A stretch of DNA of 35,114 nt from Phlegmacium glaucopus (taxonomy: Eukaryota > Basidiomycota > Agaricomycetes > Agaricales > Cortinariaceae): assembly GCA_015039465.1 (NCBI GenBank), contig MU130046.1:22698-57811 (forward strand), read 5' to 3'. Position 1 is the stretch's first letter. Each line of letters begins with the position of its first letter. Below are positions 1 through 12,851 of this stretch, one piece after another. The notes under the pieces were generated by a model. The model worked only from the letters and a program-made list of their open reading frames with translations, searched no databases and was not told the DNA's origin. A program made the translations under genes and the position numbers.

Positions 1-1200
1 TTGATGCCTCTAAATCATATTTATCAGTCCCTTCTTTAGATCCTAGTGATCAGGTTATATAGAGTTTAATGTTTAGATGTCTAGATATGACAGGCCCTGA
101 GTGTTTTCAAATATGATGGATTGATGCCTTGCAGTAACGTTAAATTCGTCATGTTCTGGGACTCCTAGCTGCCTCAGCTAAGAGGGCGCATAGGGAGGAG
201 AGAGTGTCCTGTGTGTTAAATTGAAGGAATGTGCAGGTACCGGTCCCTCCCCTTTAAACTAAGTCTTCTTCCCGTAACTTACAGATATGTTATGCAGCAC
301 TCCCTTCCCCGACGACCGTGTGTCGCCGTGTAACCTTTTTGCCGTAGCTGATACATTTAAAGTATAGCACCAAAGAAGATAGTCGAAAGCGCTTGGTCCT
401 AGAACCGCATAAACTCGTAAGCTAACCCTTAACCTATAAGTTTAAAGTTGGTCTATAGTTTTCTCTCATGGATGCAGTTGTATTGTTCCGAACATATACT
501 TAGGAGGCCCAGTTAAAATTAGAATAAGGGCTTGAGTAGTAAAAGAAAACACTATAACTTGCGGCGTTCGTGTTTACGTTGAACTTACTGCTCAATGGTA
601 GGTCAATTTTATGGGTAGTCAAAAGTCGTCGCTCCCATATTTGCTGTTAAAACTTCTAGTATGACAGCTCGATAGATGCCAAAGGTATCATACTTACTCC
701 TTTATCCGTAAAACAACGTCAAGCTTTTAAAACTGTTGACTGGAAGCTGGTTTCGGTATTGGTCTTTGTGCTACCAAATTAAATAAATAGGGGGGAACTG
801 TTCGGACCTACCTAGTGTCTTATCTGACAAAGTAGTACACAGTAACGGGACTTCAACCTTACTCCTGTCACCAGATATAGCTACTCCGTTCAGTGTCAAC
901 CGATTGCTATACAAGCACAGTATTCATGGAAAGTTATTATTGGTCCAACAACTACCGGAGGCTCGGACGTAAGATTTAAGTGGTAGCAGGAAGAAACTTA
1001 CCTTTTGTAAACATCGTTACGGTCACAACCCCAGTTAAGTTCTAACCATCCTCCAGACGAGTTCGTAGATGAGGCTGTTTAGGAGTTGGGAGGAAGCGTC
1101 GCCCCTTTTCCGCACGGTCTCCTCGCGTCTGCTGTTGCTGTACAACTCAAACTTGCAAGCCCCGGACCACTGTCGGCATAAATGGCTGCTTATGTCCTTC
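1..1200. other. Block written in reverse without complement (sequence artefact); hides an NLR-unit flank
   Basis: Read backwards, not complemented, this block matches the downstream flank of NLR copy 2. Positions 1080 down to 1022 read like 6487-6545, with about 52 of 60 bases equal by eye and one gap. Positions 293 down to about 226 read like 6988-7050, including the shared word ttcaatgcccttcttct. Reverse complement and forward readings show no such match. The right limit lies between about 1165, where reversed homology is still clear, and about 1540, where normal forward homology to the NLR paralogues begins. No gene should be called from the literal sequence. Re-read correctly, the block holds a flank of a further NLR unit. 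Confidence 0.88.
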
Positions 1201-1446
1201 TAAAGGATTCATTTTATACTCAGGCAGCGTCAGTCCGTCTTTGGTATCGGTCGTTCAAAATAATATGGTAGGGATCAAAAACTAGATTTATTTATTACAC
1301 TATGAATTTGTTCATTTTTCGGATAAGATCCGTAGATCTCATTTTAGTAAGTACAAATACTTTGTAGATTCCGTTGTCTCGGGTAATTTGAATTTAAGCC
1401 TTTCCGGAGCTATTTACAAAAGGGTTTGGGAAGAATGAAACTTATC

Positions 1447-4341
1447 TTATTTTGGGTCTTCAAGAATGCAAGTGCATTCGGTTGTAGGTCCCGGATTATT
1501 GAGTTTACTGGCGTAATTATATTTTTGAATTGTTTTGTTTTCTCTTACTTGAGGCAGGGATACTCCCTCCTCACAGACGATTTGGGTATAAGTATATCTT
1601 GATTTATCGAAGTCCCTGGATCGTCGCGATTCCAAGATTTGGTGCTTTTTTTCATAGAATTGACGCCGTGATTCCCAATTGTCGGTGACGAGAGGCCATC
1701 GCTTATTAAATGTCCCGAAGTGATTCCCAAACTTGGACTCCAGATCCATGCAGGGAAAATAGAGAGGACAACTCGAAGACCTTGTATAGATATATACACT
1801 ATTAGTGTGAAATTGATCTCAGCATGAGAGACAACGACCTTCGGAGAAGTTTCGGACGAAGATGCCGACATTTCTAGAGCCATGGATGTTGGATCAACAC
1901 CAATGTTGAGATATTGAAAGAGACATTCGGTAGATACTCACCTCTAAATAGGCTTTCACAGCCAACCTCAGGGAAGCGAACCCATGCTCCCAGTGAACTT
2001 TGGCTTTGGCAGGATTTTGAAGAGGGTGATCCCGAAGGCAGATGTAGAGATCTGTCAGTGGAGCAGCTTTCGAGAGAATTTTTATTACGGCGTCGAGACC
2101 TTTCCTATAATTTGGGACTAAAATCTCCCGCTGCGAGGCTACGTCCTCGGTTAAAGAGATGAACAACTTGGCGTCAGGTCGTTCAATCTCCATTGTGAAT
2201 GGATAAGGATTAAATATTTCACTTGATACAATTATCATTGAAAAACGACAAAAAAATGCGGCACAGCTGAGGCTTACTCATCGTTTGGATTAACCATATT
2301 TTTAAAGCATTCCAGCGCGGCATGAGCATAAACTATACCATCTATATGGTATTTGCCAGACCTATTTTTGTCCTCGAAAAATTCGATAAGTAAACGTTGA
2401 TATTGTTGAGGATCACTGTACAGGGGAAAAATGTCAGGGACTCGAGAGATTCCTGAAATCAGAGAGAACCAGGCTGAATTCCATGGAAAAGCAAAGAATA
2501 CCAGCCCCACAATATCAACATTACTTCCGTTAAATTTATAATCATCGAGATGTGTAGTAAGGTGTTGGTCCAAAAGCAATTGGAAGTGGCTCGAGAGTTC
2601 TTTAGCCGCCGTGTCAGCCTGAGGTTCATGGATTAATTTCGGAGTGAAGAACATCCGTAGGGACATAACAGACCTTGTAAAGCCAGTCAAACAAAGGCGG
2701 TAGGTCATAATAAAAGAGCGGCTGGCTGAATTCACACCATGGCCGAAGATCAGAGACTTGCATGAGATCGTTTTTGAGATTGGCAGAGTCCTTTGAAGCC
2801 CGACAACAGTGATATATGAAAGCAGTTAATAAGTACTCTTGAGCACCGGAAGATCCTGCCGACTGTCGGGGACTGCGTTCTGTGGTATTCATGGACGAGG
2901 TACTGGCTCGACGTAGGCATCGCTGGGCTAGATCCGTGTGGAATGCCTCTGCGTCAACATAATATTTTCCAGATCGTAGTGCGTCGACCAGGAAATCTTG
3001 TAGGGAAGCGTGGATCACTTCGATCGACAATCCACTTGCCTGGGGTGGAGGAATATAAAGGATAGAGTGTAGTTGGGATAAACGGAGGTGGACATCTTCT
3101 TCGTCCAAACCAAGTAGATCTGCTACAAAATATGGCGTGACTGGCTTCACGTAGGCCCAATCCCGGAAAAATAAAAATCCGAATATCTTTAGCGTAATGC
3201 TCAAATCGTCGACGCGGGACAGAATATGGCTATACAATGCATCCAATTCTTTATAGGGCATATCGCCGTCAACGGGTATTAACCCCATGATAACGTCCAA
3301 TCGCTTCATGGGCCGATGATTAAGAGAACGCAGATATGTCATGACAGTCGAAGCGTAGATAAACTGCCCTGAAGATTTTCGGACCAGTCGGTGAATGATC
3401 CCCGTAGATGGCCAGGACTCAGGAATATAGTATGCAAGGGGGTGGTTCTCTTTAATGTCCTCGAATCGACTAAGGAGAAATGCCTTGATGTCGGCATCTG
3501 GCTCATACGAGTCATCTAAGACAATGTGACGAGAGACCTGAGATTTGTTCAAAATATTGAAAGTATTCCGAATATGTGGTTCAGGGCGGCTGGCGACGAG
3601 AAGGATGAGTGGGAGTGGGATGCGAAGAAGAGCTTTCGAAAGTACACGGATGATGGAGGATTGAACCGAACGGTCCGAACCATCATTACATTCGTCAAGA
3701 CCGTCTATAACGATAAGCCTTGGCCATTTCTTCGTAACGGCCGGATCGACAACGGCACATGTGTCTTTCAAAGGCCGGATGATGAGAGTTTCCATTTGGG
3801 TGCCCAAAGACTTGTGAAATATTGCAGGGTCACTTTGGACGGCGGCTTCAATGTATGTGCGAGTCGCTGGAATGGAAAGGGCGAGCTGATATGCAATTGA
3901 TGCAATGAGATGTTTCTTGTCATTCCGGGATTGAGATACCCTAGAGAAGAAAAAACTGGCGATGAGGAGGCCCAACTTTGCGCACATCTCCGCAATTGTT
4001 TGAACGATCGCTGATTTTCCAGCTCCTGCAGACCCAGAAAGCCACAAAACGTCCTCTGATTCCTCGATGTCTTGTATCCACTGCATAATTTCTGCTAAGA
4101 CAGCCTTACGGGTATTTGGATGGCATTTGGGTGCGCCAAAACGTTCTCCAGAGTCATGGAAAGCGCCAGTCGCGATATTTGCATGGAGACTCTTGAAGCC
4201 TGTTCGGCATCAGATACGAGTTGCAGGTTACCTACAGGTTAACTGTGTGGGGGCCTTGAACTGACCTTCTGATGTGGGTGATGCAGTGGTTTGTACGAAT
4301 GTGCCACCTTGGATGTTGAGGTTTTGGGGCCTTGCAAACAT
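1447..4341 (-). CDS. NACHT-domain NTPase (NLR-type), copy 1, six exons
   Basis: Predicted STAND/NLR-type NTPase of about 863 residues; such fungal proteins are cytosolic candidates for non-self recognition. My exon model is 4341-4266, 4199-2674, 2618-2278, 2221-1942, 1873-1839 and 1780-1447. All introns are GT-AG, 55-68 nt, and the frame closes exactly. Residues 26-63 carry the FHDSGERFGAPKCHPNTR segment typical before fungal NACHT domains. Walker A is GSAGAGKS at 81-88, SFFFSR follows at 107-112, and Walker B is LIVIDGLDEC at 187-196. A helical region follows, and no WD40, ankyrin or TPR repeats are visible. The start is the ATG kept in copy 3. The last 40 or so codons (1447-1560) are not shared with the paralogues and lie close to the reversed block, so the 3' end is doubtful; CAA|gtaaga near 1545 may be a further intron donor. 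The ligand and partners are unknown. Confidence 0.82.
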
Positions 4342-5126
4342 GGTAGGCGCTGGGAAGAGCTTAGAGTATCGAGCCTTGCTTAGCTCTAGAAGCTGAAGGA
4401 TAGGGTTTCTAGTGGAGAACAATCCTTGCAGCGTACTTTTTAGTCCTCTCTGTTGCTGATCTGAATTAAAAAAAATTGGTCGATTCAGAGACCAAAATAT
4501 TGAGGCTCAAAAATTGGCCAATGCAAATGACAAACCTTTCATCGATATTCTACCCGGGTCCTCCAAGCCATCTATTTTGAGTGCCTGCGTCAGGAAAATC
4601 TGAATTTAGCGCGGAGTAACGAAAGCTGTTTATATAGGTCGGTAAATTTGCTACTTGTCCATGCCTTTTAAATCCCTTCGGTGCAAATGGTCCGAACCTG
4701 AGGAAAAGGATACTTCTCCGAATGTTGGCCAATGAACTACTACTAGGGTGCGCCCCCGTGATGATCCTTCATTCGTGATATTTTGTTTAATAAGTGATTA
4801 GGTTCTGGGTTTCGATGGAGGGCAGTATGACACCCTATGTAGACTAGATGAGCTGGTACTTCGACGCCAATCGAATAGAAATACTACACGGACTCGATGT
4901 CATACATATCGCAATGTGAGAATATTTTTAAACAGGACATACTTACCTTCAATCCCGGTTTCTCACAGCCGTCATTAGTGAGGGTTGTCCTGGAACAGAG
5001 CGATTTTGGTGATGATAAATTGCAGGTCAACCATGGATTGAGTCGGCTGTTGGTGAATGGATCGCGACGGAGATACTTGCCGAACAGGCAGCGCCCCGGC
5101 ATGGCTTTCGTCCACGTTGCATAGAT
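4342..5126. other. Upstream region of NLR copy 1, repeated upstream of copy 3
   Basis: No convincing gene is present. The stretch resembles 12852-13570 upstream of copy 3, sharing for example acccgggtcctccaagccat and gagaatatttttaaa, and so belongs to the duplicated unit and probably holds the copy 1 promoter. Short open frames here are not kept in frame between the copies. Confidence 0.6.
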
Positions 5127-5472
5127 GATAGGTGAAAGAATTTACGAAATGGTAGACGTTTTGGAAAATTTCTCATCTGCGACTTTGTTTACGGTAAACT
5201 ACCAGATATAGTATAGCGCAAAGAAACCGTGCCTCAATTCCTGATTGCTCCACTTTCCCCCACCTTGCTTGAAAATCACCATGTCATCGCAATATATTGA
5301 TTGTTGACTCTGTTGGTGACAAGGAGCCTATACTAGATGTAAATAGTGCAGCCACTCCACTGCTTTCCACTCATGTGCATCAATTCTACCTAATTATGGG
5401 TATTTATACAAACAAAGGCGCACATGAGAAATTTTCCAAAACGTCTACCATTTCGCAAATAGCTGTAATTAC
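5127..5472. mobile_element. MITE with inverted ends, absent from the paralogous site
   Basis: The inner ends are inverted copies: cgaaatggtagacgttttgg near 5145 and its reverse complement ending near 5457, extending over about 45 bp. The corresponding place upstream of copy 3, around 13573-13580, runs directly from gcatagg to ttactagaggaag. The roughly 340 bp are therefore missing there, which makes 13575 an empty site. TA bases lie at both ends and may be the target duplication. No ORF of its own; the 5297-5488 frame is fortuitous. Confidence 0.72.
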
Positions 5473-7001
5473 TAGAGGAAGTAAATGAAACGACGAAGGG
5501 TTTTAACTTGTGCAGGATAATGTTGACATCGATGATTGTGACTGAGGCGAAGAGATCACGATAAATTTGCAAAAGACACGTCGGCATTTGCATTTATTTC
5601 GCCACCTCAAACTATAATTCTGTGTAGATAGAAATTTGAGAACAGAACTCAGAGAGTCAAGATCTTCAGTAGAATGACAGCGTGTGTTACGAGTCCTATT
5701 ACAGTCGTTTGCATTTTGTTTTTGCACAAAGCGCAGTATTTGATGTAACGGTCTGTCAATCAAATTTAGCCGAATAGGATCCGCAAAGGTTCGGATCTTG
5801 GTCTCCAGGGTCCTCATACTGAATCATAGTATTAGTAGAGACTAGTCGACACTCGATAGATTATGATAGATAATTGTTAACTGCAATGGTCCCATCCCAT
5901 ACAAGAAGCATTGCATAGACTATACTCATCAAGATCCTGAAGGCTGAAGCTTGAAGCTTGAAGGTTGCTTGAACTTCTTGAAGGCTCATATTTGTTGCCA
6001 AACGAGGCGTGAGACTATGACTGTGATCTGGATGGCTGGAGTAACACTCAACTTTCCGGCAGATGCCGAATTCCGCCAATTATGGTGTGCACAGCCCAAC
6101 CATCACTTCTCTTTACTCGTTTGTATCCTCGCATTTTTTAGCCAAGTCGCTATGGTCCATGAAGAAAACGGGGTAGTAATGGAAGATCTGGCTCGCTGCG
6201 GGGTCGCCCCAGGGACTGTCGAGAGAACAGCTGAGAAATTCAGATTTGGAAAGCCGTATTGAGGGATTGGAGTTGGCATTGGAGTTGTTGGAGAGGAAGA
6301 AGGTTCATGAGAACGATATCCAGTCGGTTTTGGACGCGTCAGACGGATATGGAGGGATGTTGGAGGTTGCGAGGAAATTTCTATTACTAGCAAGCAGAGG
6401 ACTGAAAACGTTCAAACTCAATACACTCCTCTGAGATGTTTTCCCGCGTCTATTCTGTCTCTGTCGCTCCGAAGGAGGATTGAAGATTTGTCGGAGTAGA
6501 TCCTTGAGCAGATCTCCCACCACTCTTGAATCGACCCAGCACTGCCATTACTACAAATGTTTGACATTCAAAGAAGGACGGATGGTGAATTTAGAGTGCA
6601 AATTCGGAGAACATCAGCAACCCGGTGAAAGGTATTTATGACACAAAGGCCTGGCGTGGCAAACCCCCAAATTCACAAGTATCGCATTCGCATATGGTTA
6701 GCCAATTGTGACGCATGATGAACAGTCTACCCCGTGATCCATCCCATTCAGAGTTTGCGTATGTAAAATTCATATTGCGATTTCTTCTATCAGCTTCAGG
6801 ATCTTGGCGCACTTGAGCATTCGAATGGGAATCGGATATTCAGCCAGATATCAAAATTGCTTTCGTGATATTGAACGCCACAAGCACAGGTGTAATAATA
6901 AGCTACATCTAGTTCAAGTATCTATCTATTTTCAGCAGCGAGGGTGTAAACGACAATTTTGAAGATCATACCGTTGAGCTATCTACATATTGTATGTATA
7001 T
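5473..7001. other. Spacer between NLR copies 1 and 2
   Basis: The left part (to about 6090) resembles 13582-14215 beyond copy 3. The right part (about 6400-7001) is the downstream flank of copy 2 and matches the reversed block at the window start. Small frames at 6103-6393 and 6246-6434 overlap on opposite strands without support. I see no gene. Confidence 0.55.
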
Positions 7002-9822
7002 TCAATGCCCTTCTTCTAAATCAAATCCTCTCTGTCCCCTGCCGTGGACGATTTTAGTACGAGGATGCCTTGAGTTATCAAAGTCCCCGGATAGTCGCAG
7101 TTGCAAGATTTGGTTCTCTTTTTTATAGAATTGACGCCGTGCTGCCCATGATTCCGAATCACTTGATCCAATTAAGCTATCGGTGACGAGGGGCCCTCGC
7201 TTGTTAAATGTCCCCAGGTGATTCCCAAACTTCGATTCGAGATCCACGAAAGGAAAATAGAGAGGACAACTTGAAGACCTTGTATATATACATTATTAGT
7301 GTAAGATTGATCTCTCAGCCAAGAGAGACAATCACCTTCGGAGAACTTTCGAACCAAGAAGATGCTGACATTTCTATAGATATGGGATCAACACAGATGT
7401 TGAGAGGCAATCGGTAGAAACTCACATCTAAATAGGATTTCACAGCCAACCTTAGGGAAGCGAACCCATGCTCGCAGTGAACTTTGGCTTTGGCAGGATT
7501 TTGAAGAGGGTGATCTCGAAGGTATATGTAGAGATCTGTCAGTGGAGCAGCCTTCAAGAGAAGTTTCGATACAGCGTCGAGACCTGTCCTATAATTTGGG
7601 ATTAAAATCTCCCTCTGTGAGGCTACGTGCTCAGTTAAAGACAATAACTTGGCGTCAGGTCGTTCAATACCCGTTGTGAACGGGTAGGGATTAAGTATTT
7701 CGCTGAATACAATTATCATTTAGAAATGCCAAAAAATTCTAGACAGCTCAGGCTTACTCGTCGTTTGAATTAACCATATTTTGAAACACTCCAGTGCGGC
7801 ATACCATCTACATGGTATTTGCCAGACCTATTTTTATCGTCGAAAAATTCGATGAGTAAATGTCGGTATTGTTCGTCCACAACCGTAGAAACGAAAGGAT
7901 ATGATGTGTTGAAGGGAAAGATGTCAGGGACTCGAGAGATTCCTGAAATCATAGAGAACCAGGCCGAATTCAACGGAAAAGGAAAGAATACCAGCCCCGC
8001 AATATCAACATTGCTTCGGTTAATTTTATATTCATTGAGATTTGTAGTAAGATGTTGGTCCAAAAGCAATTGGAAGTGGCTCGAAAGTTCTTTAGCCGCC
8101 GTGTGAGCCTGAGATGGAGGGATTAATTTCGAAGTGAAGAACATCCGTAGGGACATAACAGACCTTGGAAATCCAGTCGAATAAAGAAGGGAGCTCATAT
8201 TGAAAGTTGGGCTGATTGATTTCACACCATGGTCGAAGATCAGCGACTTGCATGAGATCGTTTTTGAGATTGGTAGAGTCCTTTGAAGCCCGAGAACAGT
8301 GAGAGATGAAAGCATTTAATAAGTACTTTTGAGCACCTTCCGACCGGCGGGGACTGCGTTCTATGGCACTTATGGACAACGTGTTGACTTTACGTAGGCA
8401 TTGCTGGGCTAGATCCGTGTGGAATGCCTCTTCGTCAACATAATACCTTCCAGATCGTAGTGGGTCGACAAGGATCTCTTGTAGGGAAGCATGGATCACC
8501 TTGATCGACAATCCACTTGTCTGGGGTGGAGGAATATGAGGGATAGAGTGGAGTTCGGACAAACAGAGGTGGAGATCTTCTTCTTCCAAACCAAGTAGAT
8601 CTGCCACAAAATATGGCGTGACTGATTTCGTGTAATCCCAATACTGGAAAAACCAAAATCCGAATATCTTTAGCGTACTGGCTAGATCGTCAACGCAAGA
8701 GAGGATATAACTATACAATGCATCCAATTCTTTATAGGGCATGTCGCCGTCAACGGGTATCAACCCCATGATAACGTCCAACCGCTTCATAGGCGTCCAA
8801 CCGCTTCATAGGCCGATGATTAGGAGAATCCAGATACTTCATGACAGTCGAAACGTAGATAAACTGCCCTGAAGACTTCCGGACTACTCGATCAATGATC
8901 TCCGCAGATGGCCAGGACTCAGGAATATAGAATTCAAGGGGGTGGTTCTCCTTAATTTCCTTGAATCGACTAAGGAGAAAGAGCTTGATATCGGTGTCTG
9001 GTTCATACGAGTCGTCTAAGACAATGTGACGAGAAGCCTGAGATTTATTCAAAATATTGTATGCCTTTACAATATGTGGCTCAGGGCGGCTGGCCGCTGG
9101 CGACGAGAAGGATGAGTGGGACTGGGATGCGAAGAAGAGCTGTGGAAAGTACACGGATGATGGAGGACTGAATCAAAGGACCATGACATTCGTCAACACC
9201 GTCTATAACGATAAGCCTTGGCCATTTCTTCGTATTGGCCGGATCTACAATGGCACATGCGTTTTCTAAAGGCCGGATGATGAGCGTTTCTATTTGGGTG
9301 TCCAAAGACTTGTGAAATACTGCAGGGTCATTTTGGACGGCGGTTTCAATGTATTTTCGAGTCGCTGGAAAGGAAAGGGTAAGCTGATATGCAAATGATG
9401 CCATCAGGTGTTTCTCGTTATTCCGGGATTGGGATGATCTAGAGAAGAAAAAACTGGCGATGAGGAGGCCCAATGTTGCGCACATCTCTGCAATTGTTTG
9501 AACGATGGCTGATTTTCGCGCTCCTGCAGACCCAGAAAGCCACAAAACATCCTCCGATTCCTCGACGTGTTGTATCCACTGAATAATTTCTGCTAAGACG
9601 GCCTTACGGGTATTCGGATGACATTTGGGTGCGTCAAAACGTTCTCCAGAGTCATAGAAAGCGCCAGTCGCGATATTTGCATAGAGAATCTTGAAGCCTG
9701 TTCAGCATCAGATACGAGTTGCAGGTTACTTAAAAGGTTAAATGAGTGGGAACTCGAAACCGACCTTTCGATGTGGGTGGTGCAGTGGTTTGTGTGAATG
9801 TGTCGCCTTGGATGTTGATAAG
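7002..9822 (-). pseudogene. NACHT-domain NTPase (NLR-type), copy 2, decayed
   Basis: This is a paralogue of copies 1 and 3 with the same exon plan: exon 2 about 9697-8164, exon 3 8108-7758, exon 4 7702-7426, a tiny exon 5 near 7370, and exon 6 ending at 7002. The start exon has lost its ATG: sequence left of 9822 jumps straight to a region found 200 bp further upstream in copy 1. Walker A is GSAGARKS, so the glycine before the lysine is arginine. A 7-bp insertion near 9093, a 19-bp tandem duplication at 8775-8812 and a 13-bp deletion near 7800 each break the frame. Walker B changes to LIVIDGVDEC. Splice sites are still good, so decay seems recent. A short transcribed fragment remains possible, but a working NTPase is unlikely. 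Confidence 0.86.
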
Positions 9823-10063
9823 TGGAATTGAACAACCTTCATCGATATGATCTACCCGGGTCCCAAGCCATCCGTTTCGGGTACCTGGATCATGGTGGAT
9901 TTGCCAGAATTAACCAGTGACAATGCTTAAAGTCTAGAATCGCCCCCAGATATATGCGCTCTCCTGTTAACTTATCTCTCGGCTCTGTCAGAACCCATTC
10001 CCCTTCCAGCGCTTTTCCATCCGATATGGGATTGGTGCGGAGATGAAGTCGATACATTGCAAC
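9823..10063. other. Spacer between NLR copies 2 and 3
   Basis: The first 60 bp resemble the upstream region of copies 1 and 3 (tacccgggtcc). The rest is unique and holds no ORF. The duplicated upstream unit is therefore truncated here to under 100 bp. Confidence 0.5.
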
Positions 10064-12851
10064 TCAGTCCTTTCCGGCGCCATATATCATAGTGCACTTT
10101 GATTTATCGAAGTACTTGAATCGTCGCAATTCCAAGATTTGGTGCCTTTTTTCATAGAATTGACGCAGTGATTCCGAATCACTTGATCCAGCCTGAGTTA
10201 AACTATCGGTGACGAGGGGCCATCGCTCATTAAATGTCCCCAAGTGATTCTCAAACTTGGACTCTAGATCCATGCAGGAAAAATAGCGAGGACAACTTGA
10301 AGACCTTGTATATATATACATTATTAGTGTAAGATTGATCTCAGCATGAGAGACAATGACCTTCGGAGAACTTTCGGACGAAGATGCTGACATTTCTAGA
10401 GCCATGGATATCGGATCAACACACTGCCCGATATTGAAAGAGACATTCGGTAGAAACTCACATCTAAATAGGCTTTCACAGCCAACCTCAGGGAAGCGAA
10501 CCCATGCTCGCAGTGAACCTTGGCTTTCGCAGGATTTTGAAGAGGGTGATCCCGAAGGCAGATGTAGAGATCTGTCAGTGGAGCAGCCTTTAAGAGAAAT
10601 TGTGTTACAGCGTCGAGACCTTCTTTATAAGATGGCACTAAAATCTCCCGCTGTGAGGCTACGTCCTCAGTTGAGTATGGAAATAACTTGGCGCCAGGTC
10701 GTTCAATCTCCATTGTAAATGGATAAGGATTAAATATTTCACTTGATAGAATTATCATTGAGAAATACCAAAAAAATGCGGCACAGCTGAGGCTTACTCG
10801 TCGTTTGGATTAACCATATTTTGAAAGCATTTCAGCGCGGCATGAGCATAAACTATACCATCTACATGGTATTTTCCAGACCTATTTTTATCCTCGAAAA
10901 AGTCGATAAGTAAACGTCGATATAGTGGGGGATCACTATAGAAGGGGAAGATGTCAGGGACTCGAGAGATTCCTGAAATGAGAGAGAACCAGGCCGAATT
11001 CCACGGAAAAGCAAAGAATGCCAGCCCCGCAATATCAACGTTGCTTCCGTTGAATTTATGTTCATTGAGACTTTTAGTAAGATGTTGGTCCAAAAGTAAT
11101 TGGAAGTGGCTCGAAAGTTCTTTAGCCGCCGTGTCAGCCTGAGATGGAGGGATTAATTTCGAAGTGAAGAACATCCGTAGGAACATAACAGACCTTGGAA
11201 ACCCAGTCAAGCAAAGCCAGTAGGTCATAATAAACGAAAGGCTGACTGAAGTCACACCATTGTCGAAGATCAGAGACTTGCATGAGATCATTTTTAAGAT
11301 CGGTAGAGTCCTTTGAAGCCTGAGAACAGTGATAGATGAAAGCCCTCAATAAGTACTCTTGAGCATCGGCAGATCCTTTCGACCGTCGCGGACTGCGTTC
11401 TATGGAATTTATGGACAATGTTTTGACTCTACGTAGGCATAGCTGGGCTAGATACGTGTGGAATGCCTCCTGGTCAACATAGTATTTTCCGGATCGTAGT
11501 GCGTCGACAAGGAAATCTTGTAGGGAAGCATGGATCACTTCGATCGACAATCCACTTGCCTCGGATGGAGGAATATAAAGGATAGAGTGTAGTTGGGATA
11601 AACAGAGCTGGACATCTTCTTCGTGCAAACCAAGTAGATCTGCCACAAAATATGGGGTGACTGGCTTCGCGTAAGCCCAATCCCGGAAAAATAAGAATCC
11701 GAATATCTTTAGCGTACTGCTCAAATCGTCGACGCAGGAGAGGACATGGCTATACAATGCATCCAATTCCTTATAGGGAATGTCGCCGTCAACGGGTATT
11801 AACCCCATGATAATGTCCAACCGCTTTGTAGGCCGATGTTTAGGAGATTCCACATACGCCATGACAGTCGAAGCGTAGATAAACTGCCCTGAAGATTTTC
11901 GGACTAGTCGGTGAATTATCTCCCCAGATGGCCAGGACTTAGGAAGATAGGATGCAAGGGGGTGGTTCTCGCTAATTTCCTCAAATCGACTGAGGAGAAA
12001 TGCCTTAATGTCGGCGTCTGGTTCATACGAGTCATCTAAGACAATGTGACGAGAGGCCTGAGATTTGTTCAAAACATTGAAAGTATTCCGAATATGTGGT
12101 TCAGGGCGGCTGGCGACGAGAAGGATGAGTGGGAGTGGGATGCGAAGAAGAGCTTTCGAAAGTACGCGGATGATGGAGGATTGAACCGAATGATCCTGAC
12201 ATTCGTCAAGACCGTCTATCACGATAAGCCTCGGCCACTTTTTCGTAACGGACGGATGGACAACGGCACATGTGTTTTTCAGAGGCCGGATGATGAGGGT
12301 TTCTATTTGGGTGCTCAAAGACTTGTGAAATATTGCAGGGTCACTTTGGACGGCGGCTTCAACGTATGTTCGAGTCGCCGGAATGGAAAGGGTAAGCTGA
12401 TATGCAATTGATGAAATCAGATGTTTCTCGTTGTTGCGGGATTGGGATAGTCTAGAGAAGAAAAAACTGGCGATGAGGAGGCCTAATTTTGCACACATGT
12501 CCGCAATTGTTTGAGCGATAGCTGATTTTCCAGCTCCTGCAGACCCAGAAAGCCACAAAACATCCTCTGATTCCTCGATGTCTTGTATCCACTGCATAAT
12601 TTCTGCTAAGACAGCCTTACGTGTCTTTGGATGGCATTTGGGTGCGCCAAAACGTTCTCCGGAGTCATGAAAAGCGCCAGTGGCGATATTTGCATAGAGA
12701 CTCTTGAAGCCTGTTCAGCATCAAATACGAGTTGCAAGTTACCTACAGGTTAAATGAGTGGGAACTTGAACTGACCTTCTGATATGTGCGGTGGAGCGGT
12801 TTGTACGAATGTGCCACCTTGGCTGTTGATGTCTCGGGGCCTTGCAAACAT
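10064..12851 (-). CDS. NACHT-domain NTPase (NLR-type), copy 3, six exons, intact
   Basis: Predicted 829-residue NACHT NTPase and the best preserved copy. Exons: 12851-12776, 12710-11194, 11138-10798, 10741-10462, 10395-10361 and 10304-10064, all with GT-AG introns of 55-66 nt and no in-frame stop in the joined model. Walker A is GSAGAGKS at 81-88 and Walker B LIVIDGLDEC at 187-196. The region after NACHT (ending SKADTAAKELSSHFQ at the exon 2/3 junction) and the C-terminal MDLESKFENHLGTF block are shared with copies 1 and 2. No repeat-type sensor domain is visible. By family knowledge, STAND NTPases oligomerise when they sense a ligand. An immune or incompatibility role is inference only. The exon plan kept in three copies supports the model. 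Confidence 0.86.

Noticed and set aside
1..1500. Ordinary inversion of an NLR flank
   Set aside because: An inversion would match as reverse complement; the match exists only for the plain reverse.
3526..3900. Plus-strand 124-codon frame, also present at 12046-12411
   Set aside because: Antisense shadow of the NACHT exon; its conservation follows from the real gene.
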